Source of the DNA: Patiria miniata
Taxonomy: Eukaryota > Echinodermata > Asteroidea > Valvatida > Asterinidae
Reading direction: 5' to 3'
NCBI RefSeq assembly: GCF_015706575.1
Contig: NW_024037063.1
Coordinates: 22,010,927 to 22,074,926, forward strand
DNA length: 64,000 bases
Part shown: positions 11,741 through 24,289 of the stretch, piece after piece
How the letters are laid out: each line of letters begins with the position of its first letter
How positions within the stretch are numbered: the stretch's first letter is position 1
Program-made: the position numbers and the translations under genes
Notes under the pieces: generated by a model
The model's database searches: none
The model's input: the letters and a program-made list of their open reading frames with translations, nothing else
Told to the model about the DNA's origin: nothing

Positions 11741-14700
11741 TCACAAATAGTGGTCGGCACCGTAAACAAATTTTGTCGCCACGGAGAAAACCCTGCCTAC
11801 AAAAATAGCCCCCTTTTCCGGACAATAATAGACAAAATACCAGCTGTATTTGATTATCATTTTATCTATTAATTGGTGGTGACATAATACACATTTCTCT
11901 TGAATATCGAGAGAATTCGTCAAACAAGAATCATAGCTCCATGGGTCTAATTATTGGGCTACCTGTACCGGTAGTGCGTTAAGCGAGAAAAATACGCCGA
12001 ATCCGTATATAGTCAAGTTTCATGAAAAATAACCTTTAAAATGTTTAATACAACAGATATTTCTTAAGTGATGGTCCAAAGAGCGAGTTTGTTGAAGGGT
12101 TCTGTATTCTCGTTAAAGCGGCAGTGATATTCACCGGCGCGGCACCGTTATTTTGTATCTCGTTAGTGCTAGCCCGTGATCACCGGCTTTATTAACTTAA
12201 CTGCTAAACCATTTTTTCTTGATTTCTACACCTTGTCTTTGAAACAGCATCAGCAATCAACGGGCGAAATTTTAATCTCATGCAACAGATATTTCGTGAG
12301 TTATTGGCTCCACAACGAGTGCGAATTTGATAATTATATTTTGCATGCATGGCTATACTTGGCCTGTAGAGGGCGCACATCCAAAACTACGGTCTCAACT
12401 TTTCACGCCGATGTCGGACGCGCTGTTGGATGATACATAAACTTTTTTGACCAACGATATTTGACCAACCATTCTTCATGATATTTAAGAAGCTTCTTTC
12501 AGACATAACGGGTAATCAACGACAACATTGTAATGATAATTTAATTGATTATGTTTTTTTCACAAACATGACAAAGCGTGTACCGAGTTCGAATTAAATA
12601 TTTCCCGCTGAAGACACTCTATTTTTGGATCTTATTAACTTAAATGGCTAGTAATACTGATTGTTTAAACTAACAGGCTACTTTGCGACATCACAAGCAT
12701 TCAAGTTGTCCGTGATTTGGGGGACAAAGCTGTCCAGGGACTCAGTTCGGGAACTCGCCCGCTCGCGGAAGGCATTGTTCAAGTTTTTACGGACAAAACC
12801 TGACCATGGAGAAATACTGAAACACTCTAGTTAAGACTCACCTCTAAAGAAAAAAGAAAGAAAAAATAATCGATTATACAACTAGTTATTAAGTTTGAAA
12901 GAAAATAGTGTATAGTTCAGGTTGTATTCTTCACAGTTTTTACACACAGCATTGTTTTCTTGAGTAGTTGTCCGGAAACGAGTGTACTGTTTTTGTAAAA
13001 GTTATTTACGGTGGCGACCATTATTTGTGAAGCGCGCCCTCTTTTGAAAGAATATTGGCTTCAATTCGACTTGTTATTTCTCGAGCTTAACACACTACAC
13101 TATTTTGGTTCTATTATTTGTATTGTTGAACGAATTCTCTCAAAATTCACAAGAAATGTGTTTGATGTCATGACCAATCACAAGACGAAATTTAAATTCG
13201 ATACCATGAGTATATTTTTAGTTATAGTGCGGAAAACAAGTGTGTTGTTTTTCTTTCCATGAAAGTTGACCAATATTTCGGATTCGCTGTATTTTTTGCG
13301 CTTAACATACTTCATTTTGGGGGGGTTCTATAATGATTATTGTTTGACAAATTCTCTAGATATTCAACAGCAATGTATAATACTCTACGACCAATTATTG
13401 GACAAAATATCAATGAACTATCGTTCCTGTGCAAAAGTGAGGCAAATGTTCTGTTTGGACTGACACTGCAGCCCATCGCCAAGTTGGTCTCCGTGTCGCG
13501 ACACAAGATACTGTTTAGGGAGAGAAAAACAATATTCCGTTAAAATATTCTGTCTAGTTTGTCTTCTTTTCATGACCAATCATCTGGCCACAATTCAATT
13601 CAATGCTCCAATTAATTTTTGAGATAGCATGTCGTCGTGGACTATCGTTCCTGTGCAAAAGTGAGGCAAATGTTCTGTTTGGACTGCCACTGCAGCCCAT
13701 TTTTAAGTGTTGCTACGTGTCACGACACAAGACACTGTTTAGGGAGAGAAAAACAATATTTCATTGAAATCTTCTCTCTATTTTGTCTTCTTTTCGTGAC
13801 CAATCATCTAGCCAAAATTCAATTCAATGCTCCAATTAATTTTTGAGATAGCATGTCGTCGTGGACTATCGTTCCTGTGCAAAAGTGAGGCAAATGTTCT
13901 GTTTGGACTGCCACTGCAGCCCATTTTTAAGTGTTGCTACGTGTCACGACACAAGACACTGTTTAGGGAGAGAAAAACAATATTTCATTGAAATCTTCTC
14001 TCTATTTTGTCTTCTTTTCGTGACCAATCATCTGGCCACAATTCAATTCAATGCTCCAATTAATTTTTGAGATAGCATGTCGTCGTGGACTATCGTTCCT
14101 GTGCAAAAGTGAGGCAAATGTTCTGTTTGGACTGCCACTGCAGCCCATCTTTAAGTGTTGCTACGTGTCGCGACACAAGACACTGTTTAGGGAGAGAAAA
14201 ACAATATTTCGTTTAAATCTTCTGTTTATTGTGTCTTCTTTTCGTGACCAATCATCTAGCCAAAATTCAATTCAATGCTCCAATTAATTTTTGAGATAGC
14301 ATGTCGTCGTGGACTATCGTTCCTGTGCAAAAGTGAGGCAAATGTTCTGTTTGGACTGCCACTGCAGCCCATCTTTAAGTGTTGCTACGTGTCGCGACAC
14401 AAGACACTGTTTAGGGAGAGAAAAACAATATTTCGTTTAAATCTTCTGTTTATTGTGTCTTCTTTTCGTGACCAATCATCTGGCCAAAATTCAATTCAAT
14501 GCTCCAATTAATTTTTGAGATAGCATGTCCTCTTGGACTATTGTTCCTGTGCAAAAGTGAGGCAAATGTTCTGTTTGGACTGCCACTGCAGCCCATCCCC
14601 AAGTTTTGCTACGTGTTGCGACACAAGATACTGTTTAGGAAGAGAAAAACAATAAAGGTATCGAATTGATATTTCGTCTTGTGATTGGTAGTTACATAAT

Positions 14701-15998
14701 ACACATTTCTTCTAAATTTTGAGAGAATTCGTCCAACAATACAGGCAACAGAACCAAAACAAAGTAGTGCGTTAAGTGCGAAAAAATTAATAATGAGTCG
14801 AATCAAAGTCAATGTTCTTTCACAAGAGGGCGCGCTTCACAAATAGTGGTCGCCACCGTGAAGAATTTTGTCACCACGGAAGAAAGTCCTGTCTACAAAA
14901 ACAACACACTCGTTTTCCGGACGATAACTCAAGAAATACGTTTTGTACGGAATTGAAATTTTGTCCAATAATTGGTCATTATACTTTATACATTTCTCTT
15001 GAATATCGAGAGAATTCGTCGAACAATAAGAATAATAGAACCAAAAATATTTAGTGTGTTTGGCGCGAAAAATTCAGCGAATCCGAATTATCGTAAACTT
15101 TCATGGGACAAAAACATCACGCTCGTTTTCCAGAAGATAACCCAAAAAATACTCATTGTATGGAATTGAAATTTCGTCTCGTGATTCATCGTTACATTAT
15201 ACATTTCTCTTGACTATCAAGAAAATTCGTCAATCTATAGCGATAACAAAAATAGAAGCAAAATATATGTAGTGTGTTAAGTGCGAACAATTGCGAATCC
15301 AAATTATCGTAAACTTCCATGGAACAAAAACAACATGCTAGTTTCCGGACGATAACTCAATAAAGACCTTTGGTATCAAATTGAAACTTCGTCTCGTGAT
15401 TAATCGTTACATAATACACATTTCTCTTGAATTTTGAGAGAATTCGTCCAGCGCCAAAAATAACGAGTTGAATTAAAGCCGATTTTTTTTTCAAAAGAGG
15501 GCGCGCTTCACAAATAGTGGTCACCGGCCGTAAAGAACTTTTGTCACCACGGAGAAAGTCCTGCCTACCAAAACAACACACTTGTTCCGGACGATCAAGG
15601 AATACGTTTTGCACGGAATTGAAATTTTGTCCAATGATTGGTAATAATATAGTATACATTTCCTTGAGTATTGAGAGAATTCATCAACCAACAACAATAA
15701 TAGAACCGAAAAATTTTAGTGTGTTTTGGCGCGAAAAATACAGCGAATCCGAATTATCGTAAACTTTCGTGGGACAAAAACATTGCGCTCGTTTTCCGGA
15801 CGATAACCCAAAAAAATACTCAGAGTATGGAATTGAAATTTCGTCTCATGATTGGTCGTTACATCATACACATTTTGCCTGAAATTTGAGAGAATTTGTC
15901 CAACAGTACAAATAATAGAACCAAAACAATGTAGTGTGTTAAGGGCGAAAAATAACGAGTCGAATTAAAGTCGATGTTCTTTCAAAAGAGGGCGCGCT
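11741..15998. repeat. Higher-order repeat unit C (4.26 kb)
   Basis: Complete unit: core about 11,937-12,998, forward arm about 13,010-13,380, 224-bp array 13,390-14,650, reverse arm to 15,998. Up to about 15.33 kb it is nearly identical to unit D. The one difference I noticed is a single G in a run near 12,720. Confidence 0.88.
13390..14650 (+). repeat. 224-bp tandem satellite array 4
   Basis: Monomer landmarks fall at 13,603, 13,827, 14,051, 14,275 and 14,499, all 224 bp apart, with variant order a-a-b-b-c. The diverged leading monomer at about 13,400 has 'ggtctccgtgtcgcgac' in place of 'tgctacgtgtc'. Confidence 0.88.
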
Positions 15999-18900
15999 TC
16001 ACAAATAGTGGTCGGCACCGTAAACAAATTTTGTCGCCACGGAGAAAACCCTGCCTACAAAAATAGCCCCCTTTTCCGGACAATAATAGACAAAATACCA
16101 GCTGTATTTGATTATCATTTTATCTATTAATTGGTGGTGACATAATACACATTTCTCTTGAATATCGAGAGAATTCGTCAAACAAGAATCATAGCTCCAT
16201 GGGTCTAATTATTGGGCTACCTGTACCGGTAGTGCGTTAAGCGAGAAAAATACGCCGAATCCGTATATAGTCAAGTTTCATGAAAAATAACCTTTAAAAT
16301 GTTTAATACAACAGATATTTCTTAAGTGATGGTCCAAAGAGCGAGTTTGTTGAAGGGTTCTGTATTCTCGTTAAAGCGGCAGTGATATTCACCGGCGCGG
16401 CACCGTTATTTTGTATCTCGTTAGTGCTAGCCCGTGATCACCGGCTTTATTAACTTAACTGCTAAACCATTTTTTCTTGATTTCTACACCTTGTCTTTGA
16501 AACAGCATCAGCAATCAACGGGCGAAATTTTAATCTCATGCAACAGATATTTCGTGAGTTATTGGCTCCACAACGAGTGCGAATTTGATAATTATATTTT
16601 GCATGCATGGCTATACTTGGCCTGTAGAGGGCGCACATCCAAAACTACGGTCTCAACTTTTCACGCCGATGTCGGACGCGCTGTTGGATGATACATAAAC
16701 TTTTTTGACCAACGATATTTGACCAACCATTCTTCATGATATTTAAGAAGCTTCTTTCAGACATAACGGGTAATCAACGACAACATTGTAATGATAATTT
16801 AATTGATTATGTTTTTTTCACAAACATGACAAAGCGTGTACCGAGTTCGAATTAAATATTTCCCGCTGAAGACACTCTATTTTTGGATCTTATTAACTTA
16901 AATGGCTAGTAATACTGATTGTTTAAACTAACAGGCTACTTTGCGACATCACAAGCATTCAAGTTGTCCGTGATTTGGGGACAAAGCTGTCCAGGGACTC
17001 AGTTCGGGAACTCGCCCGCTCGCGGAAGGCATTGTTCAAGTTTTTACGGACAAAACCTGACCATGGAGAAATACTGAAACACTCTAGTTAAGACTCACCT
17101 CTAAAGAAAAAAGAAAGAAAAAATAATCGATTATACAACTAGTTATTAAGTTTGAAAGAAAATAGTGTATAGTTCAGGTTGTATTCTTCACAGTTTTTAC
17201 ACACAGCATTGTTTTCTTGAGTAGTTGTCCGGAAACGAGTGTACTGTTTTTGTAAAAGTTATTTACGGTGGCGACCATTATTTGTGAAGCGCGCCCTCTT
17301 TTGAAAGAATATTGGCTTCAATTCGACTTGTTATTTCTCGAGCTTAACACACTACACTATTTTGGTTCTATTATTTGTATTGTTGAACGAATTCTCTCAA
17401 AATTCACAAGAAATGTGTTTGATGTCATGACCAATCACAAGACGAAATTTAAATTCGATACCATGAGTATATTTTTAGTTATAGTGCGGAAAACAAGTGT
17501 GTTGTTTTTCTTTCCATGAAAGTTGACCAATATTTCGGATTCGCTGTATTTTTTGCGCTTAACATACTTCATTTTGGGGGGGTTCTATAATGATTATTGT
17601 TTGACAAATTCTCTAGATATTCAACAGCAATGTATAATACTCTACGACCAATTATTGGACAAAATATCAATGAACTATCGTTCCTGTGCAAAAGTGAGGC
17701 AAATGTTCTGTTTGGACTGACACTGCAGCCCATCGCCAAGTTGGTCTCCGTGTCGCGACACAAGATACTGTTTAGGGAGAGAAAAACAATATTCCGTTAA
17801 AATATTCTGTCTAGTTTGTCTTCTTTTCATGACCAATCATCTGGCCACAATTCAATTCAATGCTCCAATTAATTTTTGAGATAGCATGTCGTCGTGGACT
17901 ATCGTTCCTGTGCAAAAGTGAGGCAAATGTTCTGTTTGGACTGCCACTGCAGCCCATTTTTAAGTGTTGCTACGTGTCACGACACAAGACACTGTTTAGG
18001 GAGAGAAAAACAATATTTCATTGAAATCTTCTCTCTATTTTGTCTTCTTTTCGTGACCAATCATCTAGCCAAAATTCAATTCAATGCTCCAATTAATTTT
18101 TGAGATAGCATGTCGTCGTGGACTATCGTTCCTGTGCAAAAGTGAGGCAAATGTTCTGTTTGGACTGCCACTGCAGCCCATTTTTAAGTGTTGCTACGTG
18201 TCACGACACAAGACACTGTTTAGGGAGAGAAAAACAATATTTCATTGAAATCTTCTCTCTATTTTGTCTTCTTTTCGTGACCAATCATCTGGCCACAATT
18301 CAATTCAATGCTCCAATTAATTTTTGAGATAGCATGTCGTCGTGGACTATCGTTCCTGTGCAAAAGTGAGGCAAATGTTCTGTTTGGACTGCCACTGCAG
18401 CCCATCTTTAAGTGTTGCTACGTGTCGCGACACAAGACACTGTTTAGGGAGAGAAAAACAATATTTCGTTTAAATCTTCTGTTTATTGTGTCTTCTTTTC
18501 GTGACCAATCATCTAGCCAAAATTCAATTCAATGCTCCAATTAATTTTTGAGATAGCATGTCGTCGTGGACTATCGTTCCTGTGCAAAAGTGAGGCAAAT
18601 GTTCTGTTTGGACTGCCACTGCAGCCCATCTTTAAGTGTTGCTACGTGTCGCGACACAAGACACTGTTTAGGGAGAGAAAAACAATATTTCGTTTAAATC
18701 TTCTGTTTATTGTGTCTTCTTTTCGTGACCAATCATCTGGCCAAAATTCAATTCAATGCTCCAATTAATTTTTGAGATAGCATGTCCTCTTGGACTATTG
18801 TTCCTGTGCAAAAGTGAGGCAAATGTTCTGTTTGGACTGCCACTGCAGCCCATCCCCAAGTTTTGCTACGTGTTGCGACACAAGATACTGTTTAGGAAGA

Positions 18901-20255
18901 GAAAAACAATAAAGGTATCGAATTGATATTTCGTCTTGTGATTGGTAGTTACATAATACACATTTCTTCTAAATTTTGAGAGAATTCGTCCAACAATACA
19001 GGCAACAGAACCAAAACAAAGTAGTGCGTTAAGTGCGAAAAAATTAATAATGAGTCGAATCAAAGTCAATGTTCTTTCACAAGAGGGCGCGCTTCACAAA
19101 TAGTGGTCGCCACCGTGAAGAATTTTGTCACCACGGAAGAAAGTCCTGTCTACAAAAACAACACACTCGTTTTCCGGACGATAACTCAAGAAATACGTTT
19201 TGTACGGAATTGAAATTTTGTCCAATAATTGGTCATTATACTTTATACATTTCTCTTGAATATCGAGAGAATTCGTCGAACAATAAGAATAATAGAACCA
19301 AAAATATTTAGTGTGTTTGGCGCGAAAAATTCAGCGAATCCGAATTATCGTAAACTTTCATGGGACAAAAACATCACGCTCGTTTTCCAGAAGATAACCC
19401 AAAAAATACTCATTGTATGGAATTGAAATTTCGTCTCGTGATTCATCGTTACATTATACATTTCTCTTGACTATCAAGAAAATTCGTCAATCTATAGCGA
19501 TAACAAAAATAGAAGCAAAATATATGTAGTGTGTTAAGTGCGAACAATTGCGAATCCAAATTATCGTAAACTTCCATGGAACAAAAACAACATGCTCGTT
19601 TCCGGACGATAACTCAATAAAGACCTTTGGTATAAAATTGAAACTTCGTCTCGTGATTAATCGTTACATAATACACATGTCTCTTGAATTTTGAGAGAAT
19701 TCGTCCAGCGCCAAAAATAACGAGTTGAATTAAAGCCGATTTTTTTTTACAAAACAGGGCGCGCTTCACAAATAGTGGTCACCGGCCGTAAAGAACTTTT
19801 GTCACCACGGAGAAAGTCCTGCCTACCAAAACAACACACTTGTTCCGGACGATCAAGGAATACGTTTTGCACGGAATTGAAATTTTATCCAATGATTGGT
19901 CATAATATATTATGCATTTCTCTTGAGTATTGAGAGAATTCATCAACCAACAACAATAATAGAACCGAAAAATGTTAGTGTGTTTGGCGCGAAAAATACA
20001 GCGAATCGGAATTATCGTAAACTTTCGTGGGACAAAAACATCGCGCTCGTTTTCCGGACGATAACCCCAAAAATACTCATAGTATGGAATTGAAATGTCG
20101 TCTCATGATTGGTCGTTACATCATACACATTTTGCCTGAAATTTGAGAGAATTTGTCCAACAGTACAAATAATAGAACCAAAACAATGTAGTGTGTTAAG
20201 GGCGAAAAATAACGAGGCGAATTAAAGTCGATGTTCTTTCAAAAGAGGGCGCGCT
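15999..20255. repeat. Higher-order repeat unit D (4.26 kb, chimeric 3' end)
   Basis: This unit matches unit C base for base as far as I could compare until about 19,590. From there (for example 'tttatccaatgattggtcat' near 19,884) it follows the sequence at 3,949-4,180, left of unit A, instead. The switch marks a recombination or gene-conversion boundary inside the reverse arm. The 224-bp array is 17,650-18,910 with landmarks at 17,860, 18,084, 18,308, 18,532 and 18,756. Confidence 0.85.
17650..18910 (+). repeat. 224-bp tandem satellite array 5
   Basis: Five monomers in the order a-a-b-b-c, matching array 4 at an offset of 4,257 bp. The shared variant order shows that the whole array was copied as a block. 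Confidence 0.88.
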
Positions 20256-20475
20256 TCACAAATAGTGGTCGGCACCGTGAACAAATTTTGTCGCCACGGA
20301 GAAAACCCTGCCTACAAAAATAACCCCCTTTTCCGGACAATAATAGACAAAATACCAGCTGTATTTGATTATCATTTTATCTATTAATTGGTGGTGACAT
20401 AATACACATTTCTCTTGAATATCGAGAGAATTCGTCAAACAAGAACCGTAGTTCCATGGTTCTATTATGGGCCAC
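20256..20475. repeat. Higher-order repeat unit E, left fragment
   Basis: The start of a fifth unit, resembling unit A ('gttccatggttctattatgg') more than B-D. It is interrupted at 20,468-20,475 by the 5.95-kb insertion and resumes at 26,433. The direct repeat TGGGCCAC occupies 20,468-20,475. Confidence 0.8.
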
Positions 20476-21689
20476 GAAAAGGGGCATAGTGGACTACCCT
20501 CCCGGGGGAAGAGGGGAAGGAAAGGGGGGAAAAGGAGGGGGAAAGAGAGAAGTAAGAGAAAACGAAGAAAAGTGCTTTTTGTTGACGGAATGGTGTTAAA
20601 TCGTGAAAAATTCAGTGTAAAACGAGTACTTTTTGGTGTAAATTATTAACATTTAATGGATTTTAATGCAATGTCAGGTAAATTAATTGTGCTTTGTTGC
20701 ATATATATTGCAAAATTAATGTAAATTATAATTTTGAGGGTGTAAATTGAGGTTAAATCTAATAAATTTAGTGCAAACCAGTAGTTTTAGATTAAATTGA
20801 TGAAAATGTTTAATGTTGTCAGGATTTTTTCGGGGGGGGGGGGCCCTAAAGCAAATTTGTCCCCAAAATTCCTTAACTTTTTCATTATATTCTCAATTCA
20901 TCATTTTTCCGAGCGTGAGAGCATTTGCCCTAACCCCCCCATCAAATTAACAGCAAATTAGTGACTCTTACTGTTAATTATTAATATTTCCGAATAAATT
21001 ACATCTTTGCAATAAGTATTTCTTCATAATTATACAGTTTGGGCTGCAAGTTGTCTTTTTGAACACCGCGCTCTTCTATTGGGAACTATTCTGTATATTT
21101 TCTATAATCGTATTATGTGTAAAATGGGGGGGGGGGGGGGGGTGTGAATGGACACCAAAAGGTAAAACAGAAGAATTTGTGTAGTGTAATACCAAACATT
21201 TATTAGTTAATGTGATCTAATATGCAATGTACAAGCATAAAGTAAACCATTGAAAACCATTTTTTTTTTCAGAGGGTTGCAGATGCCACAAATCGAGAGA
21301 AGCAATTTCAACATTTTCAGAAAATCAAAAGTTACATCACAGAACCCCAAAAATAAGGGACAACACAATTTACTGATCAGTTGCAAAAGCCTATGCTTTC
21401 AACAGCATGAGATAAGACTACTATAAGTGTCAATTATAATTATACTATACATAATCTAACTACATTTTTGTGTGTACATGCAAGTTTTAAAACACTTCTT
21501 ATGCACTTTTTAATTACTGATGCACCAATCAAGTAAAAACATTTATTCGGAATAAAATCATTCCCCACTTGCAAATTATGGTTCACGTCAAAGAAATCTT
21601 GAAATATGACCCTATAAAATGCTCAACTGCAGGCATGACAGGGCTAATAATCGTGGAGAAATCAAGGAAACACCAGTTTCTAGTTTCAT

Positions 21690-22205
21690 GATGAAACTAG
21701 AAATGTGTTTGTGGACAAACACTGAGCTGTTTTGACGGTTTTAGCAATAACTGCAGTAAAGGAGTTTCATCCAAGTCGAATGAACAAGTACATGAAAATT
21801 CTATACATGGTGGTCTAAGTGTCGATCCAATGTAAAAAAACCAAATTTTCATGACGTCATGGTGATGTCACACATTCTCCGAAATTTTCTGTATCTATCT
21901 ACGACCTAATGAACCTTTTGCAACAAGAATTTGGAATTTACCACATTCGGCCTGAATCTCCGGATGGTGGTCTAAATGTGTGCCTAGTTTGAAGTCGATT
22001 GGACCGTATTGCTAATTAGAAGAAAATATCAAATTTTCAGCTAGAAATGTGTTTTGTGGACAAGCACTGAGCTGTTTCGACTGTTTTATTAATTGTTTTA
22101 TTAATAACTGCCTTAAAGGAGTTTCATCCAAGTCGAATGAACATGTAAAGGAGTATTCTACACACCGGTGTATCAAGTGTCATTCCGATGTAAAAAAAAA
22201 AACCT
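21690..22205 (+). repeat. Imperfect direct repeat pair inside the insertion
   Basis: A segment of about 155 bp at 21,690-21,845 recurs at 22,042-22,205. Shared strings include 'ctagaaatgtgttt', 'cactgagctgttt', 'aaggagtttcatccaagtcg' and 'ccgatgtaaaaaa'-like ends. The roughly 200 bp between them is unrelated. No coding potential is seen. Confidence 0.6.
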
Positions 22206-22269
22206 GGCCCAGTCCAATGAAGGCTGCCTCATCTGGAAAGTTGGCGATACAATTGGTTGGAGGGGAGGA

Positions 22270-22600
22270 CTGGAGGATGGCAGGAGACAGAGGGCCTGCT
22301 CTCTCCTAGTTCGCTCTCCTGGCGAGAGGGGGGGGGGGCTGGCTCTCCTGATGTGAGGGCAGGGGGACAGAGGGCCTGCTCTCTCCTGGTTGGCTCTCCT
22401 CGCAAGAGACTGGCTGGCTCACCTGACGAGAAGGCGGTGGGACAGAGGGCCTGCTCTCTCCTGGTTGGCTCTCCCAAGAGACTGGCTGGCTCACCTGACG
22501 ATAAGGCAGTGGGACAGAGGGCCTGCTCTCTCCTGGTTGGCTCTCCTGGCGAGAGGGGGGCTGGCTCACCTGATGGGAGGGTGTGCTTTTCACTTGCTGA
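22270..22600 (+). repeat. GC-rich minisatellite, ~71-80-bp unit, four copies
   Basis: The string 'gacagagggcctgctctctc' recurs about every 71-80 bp (near 22,288, 22,369, 22,441 and 22,513), followed each time by 'ggctctcct' and 'ctggctcacctgac'-like sequence. All frames stay open through it because of composition. The resulting low-complexity peptides on both strands are not credible proteins. Confidence 0.75.
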
Positions 22601-22679
22601 CTCTTGTGGTGGTCAGTAAATGCATCCACTCCTACTCTTTAGAAACATTGCGGGCATTCAAAAGTTGGTTGGCTTGAAT

Positions 22680-22830
22680 GGACATCCGGTGGCTGGCCTT
22701 GACAGACGGCGTGCGGCTTGCCCGGACGCACCACTTGTGGCTGGGGGGGGGGGGGGGGGGGCACCGCTTGTGGCTGGCCTGGACGCATCACTTGTGGCTG
22801 GCCTGGATGGACCACTTGTGGTTAGGTTGT
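22680..22830. repeat. Short GC-rich tandem repeat with a G run
   Basis: A unit of about 27 bp containing 'ccacttgtggctggcctgga' is repeated roughly four times and interrupted by a G run at about 22,742-22,760. It adjoins the truncated 3' side of the Penelope-like element. Confidence 0.6.
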
Positions 22831-22849
22831 AGTATCCTGTACAGAAAAT

Positions 22850-24190
22850 AAAACACCAAAATACGTTTATGACTGAAAAATACACTTTGTCACATTGACA
22901 TGGAATCTTGTACACCCCTGGTCTGCATTCTGGGACACACCGATCCTTGTGTGAAGTCAGCAGGTTCTGCATCTTCAGAGGGGCTGTGTGGAAGACTCGA
23001 ATTCCATGCTTTTGGAGGATGCGTTGGATGTGATGAGAAGTGGTGCCTAAGTAGGGGAGGGTGATGGAACTAGGGGCCCTAACTAGTTGGCTTTGGGTAT
23101 AGGAGACCTTACGGCCGGGAATGGTTCTTGGGTCTTGTGTCTTGACTTGGCTGGGCTGGTATCCGTTGTGCTGCAGTGCTGTGGTGATGTGATGGAGTTC
23201 TTGAGGTAGGCATTCATCGTCGCAGACGTTGTATGCTCTGTGGATGAGGGCTCGTTTGACAGAGGACTTGATTCTTGGGTGGTGGAAAGAGCTGCTGTGC
23301 AGGTAGACACTGAGAGCAAGACATCCGTCTGGCTTTCTGGACACCTCAACGTCAAGAAATGAGATGTTGCGATCTCTTTCTTGTTCCATGGTGAACTGGA
23401 TGCTGCTGTGAAGCTTGTTGAAGTGTTCCAAGAAGAGCTGGAGGTTGTCTTGCCCATGTTGCCAGATGACAAAGGTGTCGTCCACGTATCAGAGCCAAAC
23501 CTTGGGTTGGTGATCTGCTGTTGCGATGACGGTCTGTTCAAATTCTTCCATGAACAAGTCAGCCAGAAACGGGGATATAGGAGATCCCATGGAAGTTCCA
23601 GCCGACTGTTCGAAGAATTTGATTTGTCCCGCCATCTGAAGCTGGATGAGTTGACACATGTGAGGGGCAGATCTTGAAGCTGGTCAGGGGTGAGGTCGGT
23701 GCGGTCTTGGAGAGTGGTGTCTGCTTGAAGTCTGTCCTTGGCGATGGTGCAGGCGTCTGAGGTGGGAATGCTGGTGAAGAGGGAGACGACATCAAAGCTG
23801 ACCATGATGTCGTCCGGCTGGAGGGTGAGGTCTTGGATGAATGCTGCAAACTGGTCGGAGTTCTTGATGTGGTGTTCGGTGTTTGCTACCAAGGGGTGGA
23901 GGATCTTTGCAAGATGCCTGGCTGTGATGTATGTAGGACCCCCTCTGGAAGCTACAATGGGACGCAGGGGGATATCCTTCTTGTGGATCTTGGGCTGTCC
24001 GAAGAACCTGGGGCACTTGGAGCTAGATGGTCGTAGCTGTCTGTACAGAGGCTGTGGGATGATACTGGAACGCTGAATAGAAAGGAGCTTACTTTGCAGT
24101 CTCCTCTCGATGGATGGCATGGGGTCCTTCTGCAGTTTTAAATTGTTAACCCTTGCTCTATTTGACACTCCAAGGCACTTCAATATTCGC
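22850..24190 (-). mobile_element. Penelope-like retroelement fragment (reverse transcriptase, truncated endonuclease)
   Basis: Read on the minus strand, the segment encodes a Penelope-type reverse transcriptase. An N-terminal part with 'FFGQPKIHKKDIPLRPIV' and 'FDVVSLFTSIP' (about 23,600-24,183) is followed by the catalytic 'YVDDTFVIW' stretch and 'ISFLDVEVSRKPDG' (about 23,300-23,490). The start of a GIY-YIG-like endonuclease follows, 'PGVYKIPCQCDKVY' (about 22,880-22,925). Penelope-like elements are non-LTR retroelements that pair this RT with a GIY-YIG nuclease. The copy is broken: coding continuity is lost about once or twice and the nuclease ends soon after it starts. It lies inside the 5.95-kb insertion and adjoins minisatellite sequence at its 3' side. 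Confidence 0.85.
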
Positions 24191-24289
24191 CAAACAAAAG
24201 TGCCTACAATTTTTCATTAGGACAATTCTATGAAAAAAATTGAGTCCACTATAGAAACATGAAGAATGATTTATAAATAACATACCTCA

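Noticed and set aside
20476-20600. Inverted terminal repeat for the 5.95-kb insertion based on GGACTACCC
   Set aside because: Only nine bases match, at slightly different distances from the ends (about 15 and 14 bp) and without flanking similarity. It was recorded as suggestive only.
22257-22677. Long overlapping frames on both strands with repeated 'GQRACSLLVGSP'-type peptides
   Set aside because: They come from a GC-rich minisatellite open in several frames at once; there is no protein-like composition.
23381-24076. Plus-strand frames of 67-112 codons
   Set aside because: They are antisense to the Penelope-like reverse transcriptase on the minus strand.
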